This document shows, in pieces, positions 1-11,200 of a stretch of 64,000 nucleotides of DNA. Origin of the DNA: Lepidodermella squamata. Taxonomy: Eukaryota; Gastrotricha. The stretch's first letter is position 1. Every line of letters begins with the position of its first letter. Below the pieces are notes generated by a model. It was not told the DNA's origin. It saw only the letters and a program-made list of their open reading frames with translations, and did not search any database. The translations under genes and the position numbers were made by a program. Location of the stretch: the NCBI GenBank assembly GCA_047495785.1, contig JBLDXI010000029.1:1116001-1180000 (forward strand), in the 5' to 3' direction.

Positions 1-3000
1 ATGTCGAACCTAACAGCTACGACAACTCGACTCGTGACAACACTGAGTAAGAAAATTGAGCATTTCTCATCTGATTTTCATTTCATTCTTATGTGTAGGT
101 ACAACAACAGCTAGGACGAGTATGCGTACCATTCAGGGTTATGAGTCATCTAAAAAAGTTTATCTGATCAGCAACAGGTCCTAGTACAACAACAGCCCGG
201 ACTACCACTGGATTAACTACTACAGTTATTACGACAACAAGTCTAACGACTACTACTGCCAGGTCCAACGTTACTGCTCCTACACTGCCAAACATCATAA
301 TCGTCACAGTACCTTATATCGTAACGATTCCAACACCTGTCGGTGGCTGCAACTGCACTACCCCAGATTGGGCAACAATTCTCGGCCAAATCTATGGCAA
401 TCTTTCCTTGCTTTGGCGGAACGCTTCATTCAACATTTTCAACAACGTGAATGTCAATCCAGCTCCGATTAACATTGGAGCTCCTGTAATTTCTGTTTCA
501 ATCGGCACTCCTGTTGTGGCTCCACCGGCCCCTCCGCCGCCACCACCTTCAATCTGGATTCCAGTTATTCCAATCGCACTGCCTCCACCTCCTCCAACAA
601 TCATTCTAGTCCCACCTCCAGTCTACCAATCCATAAATCCGATATTCATACTTCAACCTTTTGTGACTCCCTACGCCTATCCACAGTATCAGATTGTCTA
701 TAATAACTTCCAATGTTTAGCCACATTTGGCTCGATCAGCTTACCATTCGATGCTTTTTCTCGAGGCATAGTCGGGGATGCGATAATACTCAATGGCCGG
801 AATCAATTCATCACAGTAACACCACCTTCGTGTAACAGCTGTTTTGGCAATATGGGCAGGTGTTCGAACGGAATGACAATGTGCACCTGGTACATGCCAC
901 TCGCCGTATCTGCGGTGGATCAATACGTCTTTTCCGGGTTCGGAGTAATGACTGCGACGAACCAGCCCCAAATTGCGATGATTCAGACATCTACGCTTGG
1001 GCTTCAAGTATACGTTTCAGCAGGGCAAAGTAATGCATACTACCTGGCTAATTCCGGCGCGAATACCTTGAAACCTACGGCATGGTCTTATGTTTGCTTC
1101 TCTTACCAGCAAAATACTGGGATCAATCTTTACATCAACGGAATGTGTCAATCTTGTGCAAATCCTAATATGGGCCTCTACTACATGAACTTCAATCAGC
1201 AATTTCAGTCTCAGCCTGTGTTTCCAAGCTTTACCTATGCCGCCCCATCTTCAAGCCAGTGCTCATTCTACATTGGAAGGCCGAGTTATGCGTTGGGGAC
1301 TGGGACTAGCACAGGTTATGGAAGATTTGGCTTGGACCAATTTCAAGTTTGGCAAACAGCTTTGTCACCAATCGCCATCTATCAGCTATACACCACTGCT
1401 CAGCCGTCATTCCAGTGGGCAGCAAATCTTGCCCCGCCTATAGGGATCGGCTCTTTATTAGGCTTAGCAACGTTCAACCAAGGCTACAATGGCATGTCGC
1501 TGCAATGCGCAAGAGCTGGGGATGGTCTAGTTTGGAATCAGCCATTTTACACGGCTAATATTGCTCCAGTTCAACCAACTTATTCGACGTACTACAGCGA
1601 AGCTATGACTGCGACTTTTAAGTTTCAGTTGCTTCAACCGACCACGCAATACGTTCAGCCATTAACAGCTCAACCGTACGCGTTTTATTACGATACGCCT
1701 GTATTTGCTCTGACTCTTCCGCAAACCACGCAGCAAGTTCAGTATGCTAGTTTCGTCAACGCACCACCGAAGCTGGCACTATCTTTCGACCCCATTGCCG
1801 GATTTCGAGCGATCTATTGGACTAACGGAAGTATTTGGGCTATTAATGGAACTCCGAGTTTTTCGTTAGCCAATGTATTTACTACATCAGGGCAGCAAAA
1901 TTACTACACCCAGCCGCTGTATGTCGCATCCAGTGCTACCCCGCAATCACTGACCCCGTGGCAAGAAGTTTTGATCAGAGCAAGCCCAGCAAATGGTCTT
2001 CAACTATTCGTCGATGGCTCGTTGGCAGGTCTTGGACAGATAGTGACTAGCGGGGTCCCAATGTTTGGTCGGAATGGCCATGCTAGACAGGCGGGGTCTT
2101 ACTACTACTATTCCATCCCTAGCGCAAGCATCGACATTTCAAAGCTGAACATGTACCTCTGTTCGCCAACATCTTCGCCGTGGTTTTACCAGCCTAATCA
2201 ACTCTTCCCCATGCGGATAGACAATCTTCAATTATGGCCAGCTTATTTGGCTGATCCATCGATAAATTCCGCGTTCATGAGAAGTAAGTCTTTCAAATAC
2301 CTGTGATTTTATTAAGTTAAGATTCCATTTCAGATAATTATGGGTACCTTTCGTTGACTGGAGGCTACTTCTTCCTACCAACAGATACTGGAATGAGACA
2401 AGTCCCCTTTGCCATAACTGGGAACCCTTTCCAAATATCATCTCCCTTCGGTCCTGCTGTGCAGTTTCAAGGGAATGATCAAATCCGAGCTGCATTCACG
2501 CCAACGTTGTGTTACTTCAGCCCACAATACTGCACGAATGGCTTCACACTATGCACCCAGATTTTCACGAGAAGTTACGCTACTGGTGGCCCGATCTTTT
2601 CAAACTTAGTCAGCACTACCTCGGACGGGTTGCTGCTGTATTTAAATGCAAATGGGACATTGACGGCTTATGTTCACTACGGAAATGCTGTTTGGCTTGG
2701 GAGTTCAAGGATCACTCTGACTATTAGCGCTTATAACAATTTGTGCTTTAGTTGGAGTCCGGGTGGTGGTATACATTTGAGTTTGAACGGAGTTTGTGCT
2801 ATAATCGTAAGCTGCCCCCAGCAGTTTTATGGACCAAGACCGAGCGCAACTCAGAGCCAAACTGCCATGCTAGTGATAGGAACTGGCACTTACTCTGCAA
2901 ATGCTCCTGGGAATTCGTTCTGGCAGATCGTAAATGGCCAAGCAATTCCTATCATCAACCCTCGCCAAAATCAGAGGCCAGGGCAAAATGCGGAGTCTCT

Positions 3001-3624
3001 ATCGTATGTATTGGCTGATATAAAACTGTGGAACTCAAAATTTTATCCAGCTGAGTTATATCGTAAGTGCCTATTGATCTTTCCCCAGCCGTTATATTCG
3101 CGATCTTTTTCAGCTAAATCTGATGAGCATAGCTTCCATACTCAGAGCCGATCACTCAGGCAGAATGAGCAGAAAGAACCAGTTAAGGAAGCTCTTAGGT
3201 CAAATCAGCCTAAGGCAACTGTCGTCACGCAGCAATTCAACTGGCTACCTGTTGCAATTGTTACTGCTGTGTTTGTAGTAGCCTTAACAACATGGTTAGT
3301 ATCTCTGTAACCTGAATCTTTCCGATAAAAATATGTTTGTTTATAATTTTCAGCTTGATAGTTCTGTTCACGATCAAAGACAATTTTTCGAGATCGCAAA
3401 AGCTTCTAGAATCAAGGCGGCTTTGTGCCATTGCTCAAGCTCGGCGAGCTAATAGGGCTGCGGTGTTTTGCTATTACGGAGACAGCAGTAGATTCAGACC
3501 GCGATATAATCAAACGGCTCCAGACGAATTAAATCCAAATTTCAATATGGCGGTTGCTTTTTCTCCGCATGGTAACTATTTTCCGCAAGGACGGCAGCAT
3601 CATCGACGCGAGACTGTTCTTTGA
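1..3624 (+). CDS. LamG-domain single-pass membrane protein with mucin-like Thr-rich region (5' end cut by window)
   Basis: Spliced model: exons 1-46, 99-119, 178-2283, 2334-3062, 3114-3294 and 3354-3624, 3354 nt in frame. The true start lies upstream; the ATG at base 1 is probably chance. The N-terminal part is rich in Thr (TTTAR repeats), then comes a Pro-rich stretch (PPAPPPPPP) and three regions resembling concanavalin-like LamG domains. Domain 1 has a CSNGMTMCTWYM core, domain 3 has CTNGFTLCTQIF, and domain 2 is weaker. One hydrophobic helix (WLPVAIVTAVFVVALTT) is split by the last intron. A basic tail of about 85 residues ends in ETVL, which fits a class I PDZ-binding motif. By inference it is a type I surface protein with a heavily O-glycosylated stalk and lectin-like or adhesive ectodomains. 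I cannot name an orthologue. Confidence 0.75.
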
Positions 3625-3665
3625 AATTCGATAAATTTTTTATTCTTTTGATGAACGTTCACTAC

Positions 3666-3671
3666 AATAAA
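3666..3671 (+). terminator. Poly(A) signal AATAAA of the LamG gene
   Basis: Canonical hexamer 42 nt after the TGA at 3622-3624. The tRNA-Ser gene begins about 60 nt later. Confidence 0.6.
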
Positions 3672-3731
3672 CGAACCTATGATCCGATTCCGATGGTGTA
3701 CCAAGAAGTTAGCTTGAGGGAGGTCATCGCA

Positions 3732-3813
3732 GCTGCTATGCCCGAGTGGTTAAGGGGTCTGACTTGAAATCAGATGCGGTCTCCGCGCGTAGGTTCAAAT
3801 CCTACTGGCAGCG
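3732..3813 (+). tRNA. tRNA-Ser (anticodon TGA)
   Basis: The 82-nt sequence folds as a class II tRNA. GCTGCTA pairs with TGGCAGC in the acceptor stem. The anticodon loop contains TGA, and a long variable arm (GCGGTCTCCGCGC) precedes the T arm GGTTCAAATCC. There is no intron. A copy with the same sequence lies at 26364-26445. Confidence 0.96.
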
Positions 3814-4024
3814 ATCTTTTTGATGAAGATAAACTAGGAAGTCTTAGAAAGTCTAGGTTGCCAAATTATCGTTTTATTTACTATAAAAAGCTTTGCTAAA
3901 TTACTAACGAGAATATTCAACATTCAATAGGTGAGGATTTTCAACATAGGTTGTCATAGATTGCCAGGGGATACCAGAGATGATACCCAAGTAAAATAGC
4001 CGAATTGTCAGAACTGTCAAACAC

Positions 4025-4606
4025 TCAATTTAATAAGAAACGACTGCTGCTTCGACCTAGAATAATTTTTTTCACGATTTCGTTCAGTCGCTGAGGTTGA
4101 CTGTTCAACGGCATGCGGATAACAAGTTCGCCGTTCTTCAAGTTTACTTCGATGCGAATTCCATCGCTCACGTCCATGGTTATACTTGAGATTAATTAAA
4201 CGAATTAAATTGCTGTTATTGCCATTATCCGCAGCAATTACCTGTGGTCTGGAATGTGCTGATAGTGGCTGTTGAAAAATTGAACGTAATATTTAAACTG
4301 AAATTGTATCTGCTTAAGGCTTACTTGGCATCGATATCCTCGATGGGAAAGGCTTAGTAGAATATTTCAATAGCTGTCCCTGAATATTATGGGTGATTAC
4401 ATACCTGATTTTACGCATTTCTTCCATAATTTTCCGAGAGCTTTGCTTTCATGCTCGGGTTTGAAAGTGACAACGGTAGAGTGATCCATCGCAAACGGAG
4501 CTGTAACTCCATTTTCAAGCGAGCAATCTAGGCTCGTAATTAGTTCACACGAAATGCCTGCCTCTTGCTCAGTAAAATTCGAGACAATTTTCGCGATTGC
4601 ATTCAT
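4025..4606 (-). CDS. Small protein of unknown function, paralogue A
   Basis: Four exons on the minus strand: 4606-4405, 4352-4325, 4268-4242 and 4184-4025, giving 138 residues. The start was chosen because MNAIAKIVSNFTEQ lines up with MDVVADVVTSFTER of paralogue B at 7.7-8.2 kb. Shared blocks include VTFKPEHESKALGKLWKK (B: MTFKPERGSKLLGKLWKR), HYQHIPD (B: RYQRFPD) and MPLNSQPQRLNEIVKKI (B: MPRNCPPQRLIDVVNKI). Exons 2 and 3 are exactly 28 and 27 nt in both genes. I see no signal peptide or membrane helix. The family is not one I recognise. The gene lies divergent to the protease homologue that starts at 5162. Confidence 0.7.
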
Positions 4607-5161
4607 GGCATAGGAATGAGTTAAAAAAATGCGCCAAGTCGACTTTCTGTTCAAGTGCTAAAACCGAAAAAGAATCATCAGATAAATTTAATTTAAGCAG
4701 TATGCACCACCATGAATTTTCCTTGGTCAATTTGATCGAATGGGTTGTACTAATGTGTTTCACCACTCAGCTTCTGCCAGGGTAATTTCGCAGACGACGC
4801 TGATAAATCGCTAGGGAGAGCGTTTGCGTCATTCAATCGAGAGGCAGCTTTTGCCAGATAACTACTCAAAGTACCGAAAATGCATCGGGAAATAAACAGC
4901 TTCGAAATAGAAGGATTGATCTAGTTTTATTGTATATCTCCTTGTAAGTTTGAAAATCTTTCAAAATCAGCAAACTGGAAGAAAGTTACCGATAAGAGCA
5001 ACTCCTGACTCATTTGGCCAAACCAACAATCATAAAAAAACTTTGACAAAAGAAAAGAGGGATATGAATCAAGGATGAAGCAGCCACGTTATATATATAG
5101 CTGGCAGATTGAAACGTGTTCAAGCTTTAGCACATGTATAAACCTATTAACGTCATGCAAC
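4607..5161. promoter_or_regulatory. Divergent intergenic region with a TATA-like element near 5089-5098
   Basis: 555 bp separate the two divergent starts. The run TATATATA at about 5090-5097 lies some 65-70 bp before the ATG at 5162, a sensible position for a TATA box. I see no other feature. Confidence 0.4.
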
Positions 5162-7480
5162 ATGAAAATGCCGTCCAACTTACTAACTCTTCTAACACTG
5201 ATTTTCGCTCCTGCCAAGATCTTCACTCAAACAGGTAAAAAATTCAGAAATAGCAGTTTGACCCTATAGCAACATGATTACGTATAATTAGCTGACAATC
5301 CATACATTTGCGAAAATGGAGTTAACTCGAGAGTCACTGCAATTTCGAGAGCTTCCGTCAGCGGACGGGCTAACAGTGCAGACATTCCGTCACAAGTTCT
5401 CATTGAAATTGTGGGATCCTCATCAATATGCGGCGGTGCAATTATCGGTTCCCGCTACATTTTAACTACTGCTAATTGCTTTTATGAGAGGTAGTTTTCT
5501 GTGGTAAATTTTCGACTTTTACTAAGTCAAATTTCCTCAACCAGGACATCGACAAAAAACCGTATTCCGGAGAGCAGAATCAAAGTCTTAGCAGGAACTA
5601 TTTTGAGGAATGACACTAGGCCTCGCATTGACGTCAGCCGGATAGATATCCATCCACGTTATAGATCAGGGGATTTTGACTATAATTACGCAATAGTCAT
5701 GCTTGCAAGTTTGAACCATCGATTTTTTATGACAAAAATTGTGACAATTTTACCTTACTAGAACCTCTCAACTGGTCATCCACTGTTGCACCTGTTTGCT
5801 TGCCCGCCAACTGCTCGCAAGAAACCGAGGCCAATAGTTTATGCATGATAAGGTGAGCTGATGAGTTAAACTCCACCAGATGCCATTTCGGCCAATTTAA
5901 AGCGGATGGGGAACATCCCGTGAAGCAGAATCAGCCCAGTATTCGGAAGTCCTTCGATTTGGCAAGGTTCCTATCGCCGATCGTCCGGCCTGTGAAACAA
6001 TGGAGGGGCTAAGTGGAATTTCTGTAACGAATCGCATGGTAAGATCAATACTTTCCCTTATATCGGTACTCGTTTCAATAACTAATCCTTAGATATGCGC
6101 TGGATATTCTGGTGAGAGAATGAATGTCTAGGTGTTGAACCATTTTTGATTGTTTGCATTTTAAGATGGATCTGGAGCGGAAACTTGCGCAGTAAGAAGA
6201 CATGGCCAATATGCGTTTTACTTATCTCTTTACTTTTGAAGAGTGACATCGGAGGTCCGTTAGCATGCTCTACGAGATCAGGCTATTCTCTTCTAGTAGG
6301 CCTGTTCAGCTGGGGTGTACGGTTGGTTTTTTGCTTGTTTTAATTTGTTGCTTAACAGTACAGTTGTAACTTGCAGTTGCAACGTGTTTCGTGCTTACGG
6401 AGTATACAGCCGGTAGGAACTAAGGGCATAACCTAGAAACTCTATCAATGCTCTTTTCAATAAGCGTTTGCGTTGAAGTAAGCTGGATACTAAATATCAC
6501 CCAAACTCGGCGTCCTACTACGGTGCCTTCAACTTTACCAACTTCAACTTTAACAACTTTAACAACTTTACCAACTACTATCATGGCTTCGAATAGCAAA
6601 TGCGGAACGAACAAATACAGTAGCAATTCGGATCTGCTAATTGCGAGAGAAGACGAGTTCCCTTGGATGGTGCGTATGATCATTTACGGTACAGGCAGGC
6701 GGTCTGTGTTAAAAATATGTGCCGCAACCCTTGTCAGTGATCAATGGCTGATAACATCTGCTCAGTGTGTCTTCTCTTCGGAAGTCGAGTAAGAACTGAA
6801 TACTGGCTTTTTGGATGATTTTAAGATTTCGGTTTTTTAAAGGAATTCAAATATTGATATTCAGCTTGGTTTAACGAAGTTGAACACCATCTCAGGTTCG
6901 AGTAACGCATCCGTTGAAAAAATCGAGATTCACCCACTCTATTCTGACGAAACTAACAACTACGATTTCGCTCTCGTACAGTTGAAAGGTACAGAAATTA
7001 AGCTCACTTTTCCAAGTAAAAAATGATGTGTTTTCAGTTCCTGTAAGAGTAAGCGAAAAGATCCGGCCTGCCTGCCTCCCACTACAATGTGAGCCGACAT
7101 CGAGTTCCAACTGCTTAACCATGGGCTGGGCCTCTTTAAGCACAAATTCTGATACTCAAATGAAGAAATCGGCCGTAATCCTGAACGACTGTGAGAATGA
7201 TGAATCATCGAGTGACAAAAAGTACTGCATCACTACGCGGCGTGGAGATCTTTGCCAGGTATGTATTTGCAAAAACTCCTCCCGTTGATCTACTGGTTCC
7301 ATTTGTTCACAGGCTGACCTAGGCGGGCCTTTGGTCTGCAGGGCTGACAACAGCGCTGGTTACGTCATTCAAGGGGTGGCATCGACAGCTCCGCAAGGAT
7401 GCTCTTCCGGGAACAAAGTGGTTTACGCCAAGCCTTGTGAAGTCTTTCAAGACTGGATTAAAGGCATAATTGGTGCATGA
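5162..7480 (+). CDS. Secreted tandem serine-protease homologue, both domains catalytically dead
   Basis: Thirteen exons: 5162-5234, 5292-5490, 5545-5708, 5762-5852, 5903-6038, 6093-6111, 6166-6191, 6242-6321, 6377-6412, 6465-6788, 6843-6988, 7038-7258, 7313-7480; 1683 nt, 560 residues. A signal peptide (MKMPSNLLTLLTLIFA) is followed by two chymotrypsin-fold (S1) domains joined by a Thr/Pro linker at about residues 290-312. In domain 1 the His site reads LTTANC instead of TAAHC, the Asp site is YNYAIVML, and the Ser site is CASDIGGPL. In domain 2 these are ITSAQC, NYDFALVQL (Asp kept) and CQADLGGPL. Neither domain has an IVGG-type activation end. Exon 9-10 splicing restores the C-terminal helix (GVYSR, then VCVEVSWIL). 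Related inactive protease homologues act as binding or cofactor proteins; that role is inferred here. Confidence 0.85.
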
Positions 7481-7516
7481 TTTGGATCCGCTCACAGACA
7501 CGCTTGAATATCCTAG

Positions 7517-7522
7517 AATAAA
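7517..7522 (+). terminator. Poly(A) signal AATAAA of the protease-homologue gene
   Basis: The hexamer lies 37 nt after the TGA at 7478-7480, in the roughly 240-bp gap before the convergent end of paralogue B. Confidence 0.55.
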
Positions 7523-7724
7523 CTATCATATCCATGCAAAACTGATCTAACCTGTTGAATGAGTATAACTTCACTCGATCCTATAAGCCTAAGCTCACGA
7601 CAGGATTGAATGAAAAGGCTTATAAAATGTTTACAAATTTGATTACCCAGTGGATAACCGAAAATTTATTCGCATAATTTTTCAACTGGTCAAATAAATC
7701 TAAAATCATGTCTGTCTATCTATT

Positions 7725-8226
7725 TTACTCTGCTTGAGTGATTTTGTTTACGACATCGATAAGCCGCTGCGGAGGACAATTCCGTGGCATGTGAATCGAA
7801 AGGCAGCCAGTTCGCAAATACACGTGAAGCTGAATGCAGTCTCCAATGTCGATAACCATCCTATAGTAAAATTGGTTAAAAGTTCAACAAAAACACGGTG
7901 ATCTAACCTGTTGTCAGGAAAACGCTGGTAGCGACTAAGAAAAAATGATTAATGGTGAAATCAGAAATAATTTTTCCTCGAGATCTTACTGATTTTCAGG
8001 TGTTCCTGGTGGGTATGCTGAAAATTCCGGATTAATTCAATAATTAAACAATAAATCGTTTTTAATTACCGGCTTTAATCGAGCGTTTCCATAATTTTCC
8101 TAATAACTTGCTACCCCGCTCAGGTTTGAAAGTCATCGAAGTCCTGTCAAGGCTGATAACCGGTTTGCAAGCAATGCCCATCCTTCGCTCAGTGAAACTC
8201 GTCACAACGTCGGCTACAACGTCCAT
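7725..8226 (-). CDS. Small protein of unknown function, paralogue B
   Basis: Four exons on the minus strand: 8226-8070, 8017-7990, 7934-7908 and 7860-7725, giving 115 residues. It shares exon phases, the 28-nt and 27-nt middle exons and several sequence blocks with paralogue A at 4.0-4.6 kb, but lacks an internal segment of about 17 residues before MTFKPERGSK. An acceptor-like CTCTCAAG lies 11 nt before the ATG, so the 5' end may be spliced. It converges on the protease-homologue gene. I do not recognise the family and see no targeting signal. Confidence 0.7.
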
Positions 8227-11200
8227 TATTACTTTGTCTTGAGAGAAATAGAGTAAAAAAGAACAAAATCTTAGACGCATGACCAGCCTGTGTTCAGGTA
8301 TATTGCCCCGTCTCTTGGGTAAACATTTGTCGTGATCGTCATTTTTTTAATTGAATTCAAACATTTTTCCATCAATCACAGCGGTATTGTAAAATTCATT
8401 TTTTTTCGTTCAGGTGCAAAAAGGACCTTAGTTGAACCATTTTTTTTCTCAGTGATTTGAAAAAGAAATTTACGGAAAAGTAGGCGATAAAAAATTTCAG
8501 CGTGAGAAGGGTGTCGTCTCGGGTTATAGATATAGTCGAGTGATAATTTGCATAAAAGTTATTTGGTAACAGCTTCACTGCGAGTAAAACGGCGACACGT
8601 TCACGTTGTTCAGCAATTTAATTCAGGTCATCAACGGCGGGATGCGCGCGTTGCGTGCGGCAATATAAAACTTATTTAGGTCATGATGTAATAAAAATAA
8701 CGCTGTTGGTTGGGTCAAACCTCTCCGTCTTGTTCTGCGCCGTGTAAGAGAAATTCGAACGTTCATTTAACATCCGCGCCAGTTTTATTTAGCGTGACGC
8801 TGGACAATTTCCTTATGGTTGATGCGTTACTTGTCCTTATAGAACGTACACATTATGATTATTTTAGTGTTATAGTAGTAGTCGTATAGTATAGGCTGTG
8901 ACTGAGCAATATAAAATTCAAGCCTTTTTATTACCGACCCGGCCGGGTTGTGACACACACACTGCACCGTAAACAACGCGTTTCTTAATGCAGAAGATGC
9001 GTTTTCTATAAAATATAAAGCAGGCTGAACACATCACCCGAACGATCGTGTGTCGCGCCCTCTTTCACACAGTAGGTAGGTGTATTTTATAAAGATACTG
9101 AATAACATTAATTCTAAACGCACCCACTACTGCTATTACAAAAACAGTAGTAGCCGCTCACCCAAACAGCATCAGCGTTATATTCTTCGTTTGAATTGAT
9201 GTATAATCAGATTAAATGGCTCGTGCACAGGTGATGTGAATAGATGATATTACGTACGTTATTATGTTGCGCGATGTCTTCTCCTCCTTCACCGCTGTAA
9301 ACCTCGCTCAGAGCAGAGCAGAGCAGCAGCAGTGTGTAATCTTCTGCGCGCATTTTGTGTTCTGGCGACGTATTATTATCATAACAACGAAGACGTGTGT
9401 ATGTATGTGTTTGTATCATCAGGGGTGGGGCTTCACTCGTGTTTCGCTTCTCATCGACTTGAAAGCTTTATGGCGGATTTTTGTCTCTCCCTCTCGCTGC
9501 ACTACCTGCGTATAGAGCGCGCAAATTTTAACGCTATTACTATTATTACTGTTTTAATAAAATACAATGTAGCAGACGTACAAATCACGTTACGTATTAC
9601 AGAGGGCTGATATTAGTTTCAGGCAGCTATTTCGGTTAGCTACAGGTATTTCAAGAAGCATATATTTTCATTCGGTACAACTTCCTCTTACTATCCCCAC
9701 TAATATGTAACATTAGAACATTTTTTTTTAAATTTTCGATTTTTTCGATTTTTGGCAAAGTGCCCAAACATTCAAAGAACAAAGGCCCTACTAATTTTCA
9801 ATTTTTTCGTTTTTTTTCCCCTCATATTTGAGTCTCGTTTTTTTCAATTTGAAGTATAGTGGAAAGCACAAGAATTTACCCCACTTTTGAGCGAATTTTG
9901 GTATCTTCAAATTTTAGCAGGAAATCGAAACATTGACTCTGGATTTTTTAATATGTTGCCTCTGCATTTTAAACGGAAAGGCGATTTCAACGTGGAAATA
10001 TGCTATAAATTATTCTTAAGGTGGAATTTGTTATTTTTATCGCAACAGGAATGAGTTGGCAGAATTCAGGCTCGATCGATGAAAACTGATCAATTATTCA
10101 AGTGTTAAGTTTTCGCAGTTTACGGTTATAAAAACTGAGCTAAAATCAATCAACTCTGACATTGTATTGATAAAACGGAGTAACATTGGGAAAATAAGGT
10201 GAAAACCCAAAATTTCTCGAAATTCTCGTTTTAATAGCTCTGTCAGCAATTTTGCCCTGATTGACAGAACATCGGCATTGATACGCTGCTGAACTACTCT
10301 CGTGACCTCATAATGCTGAATTTTTCCATTTTTCGTCTCAATTTTCAATTTTCCCTTATTTTTCTATTAATTTCTCTTGAGGTTTTCTTTCACAACACGA
10401 GAGCTGCCTCAGAAAAGTTGTTGTTCGCCATCAGGTTATATAGCCGGTGGAAATTGGTACCCCTATATTGGACCGACAATAATGCCTATTTATTTGTGAT
10501 CGGTGTGAACTTGTTTGATATTCATCATGGAGAGCTCCGCATCAAACAATAATATAACCTTGTTTGTTATCGTACATGGGTAGTATACTATACCTCCTAT
10601 AGGTATAGCCAAACTTGTTCGCCGTTCGCAACGCTCGATTTTCATCATCATCGATATATAAATGGGCGAAATTCACGCGGTAAACAGTCATCGTGATGTA
10701 TGCGGAGCGCGCGCGAGATGACGGCGATGATTACCATTATTTATACCTATACACATCACAGCAATATCACTTGTGATTAGTAGTAGTCGTCGTATAGTGC
10801 GTATATTTTTATATTATATAAGAGAGCAGCCCAGCCCACGCTGTTGAGGAAAAATTGACGACGACGACGACGGCGGACGGCCAGGCCGGCGCGCGCGCAT
10901 TAGGACGGCGACTACACACACCTGTTGTACAGGTAGATTTATTATCCTCATCGTTCGCTCGTTCACCATTGCACACGTCGTCCGTCGTATCGACCCGTGC
11001 CGCTGCTATATGCAGTGTTTTTAAACGCGTTTGCGGCTGCTGCTGCTGCTGCTGCAGATCGGTAATAAGTACGCCGAATGAAGCCTTCCCAATTCACATC
11101 ATCGCATCGGCGCTACTTGTGTTAGAGCTAGAAAACACAAACATATGTAAACACAGTACTGTGAATATACTATAGGCAGTTGTAGTGCGACGAATGACTA

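Noticed and set aside
6414-6416. TAG after GVYSR as the stop of a first, separate protease gene
   Set aside because: A GT donor at 6413 and an acceptor at 6463-6464 give a 52-bp intron, and the next exon supplies the expected C-terminal helix of the protease fold.
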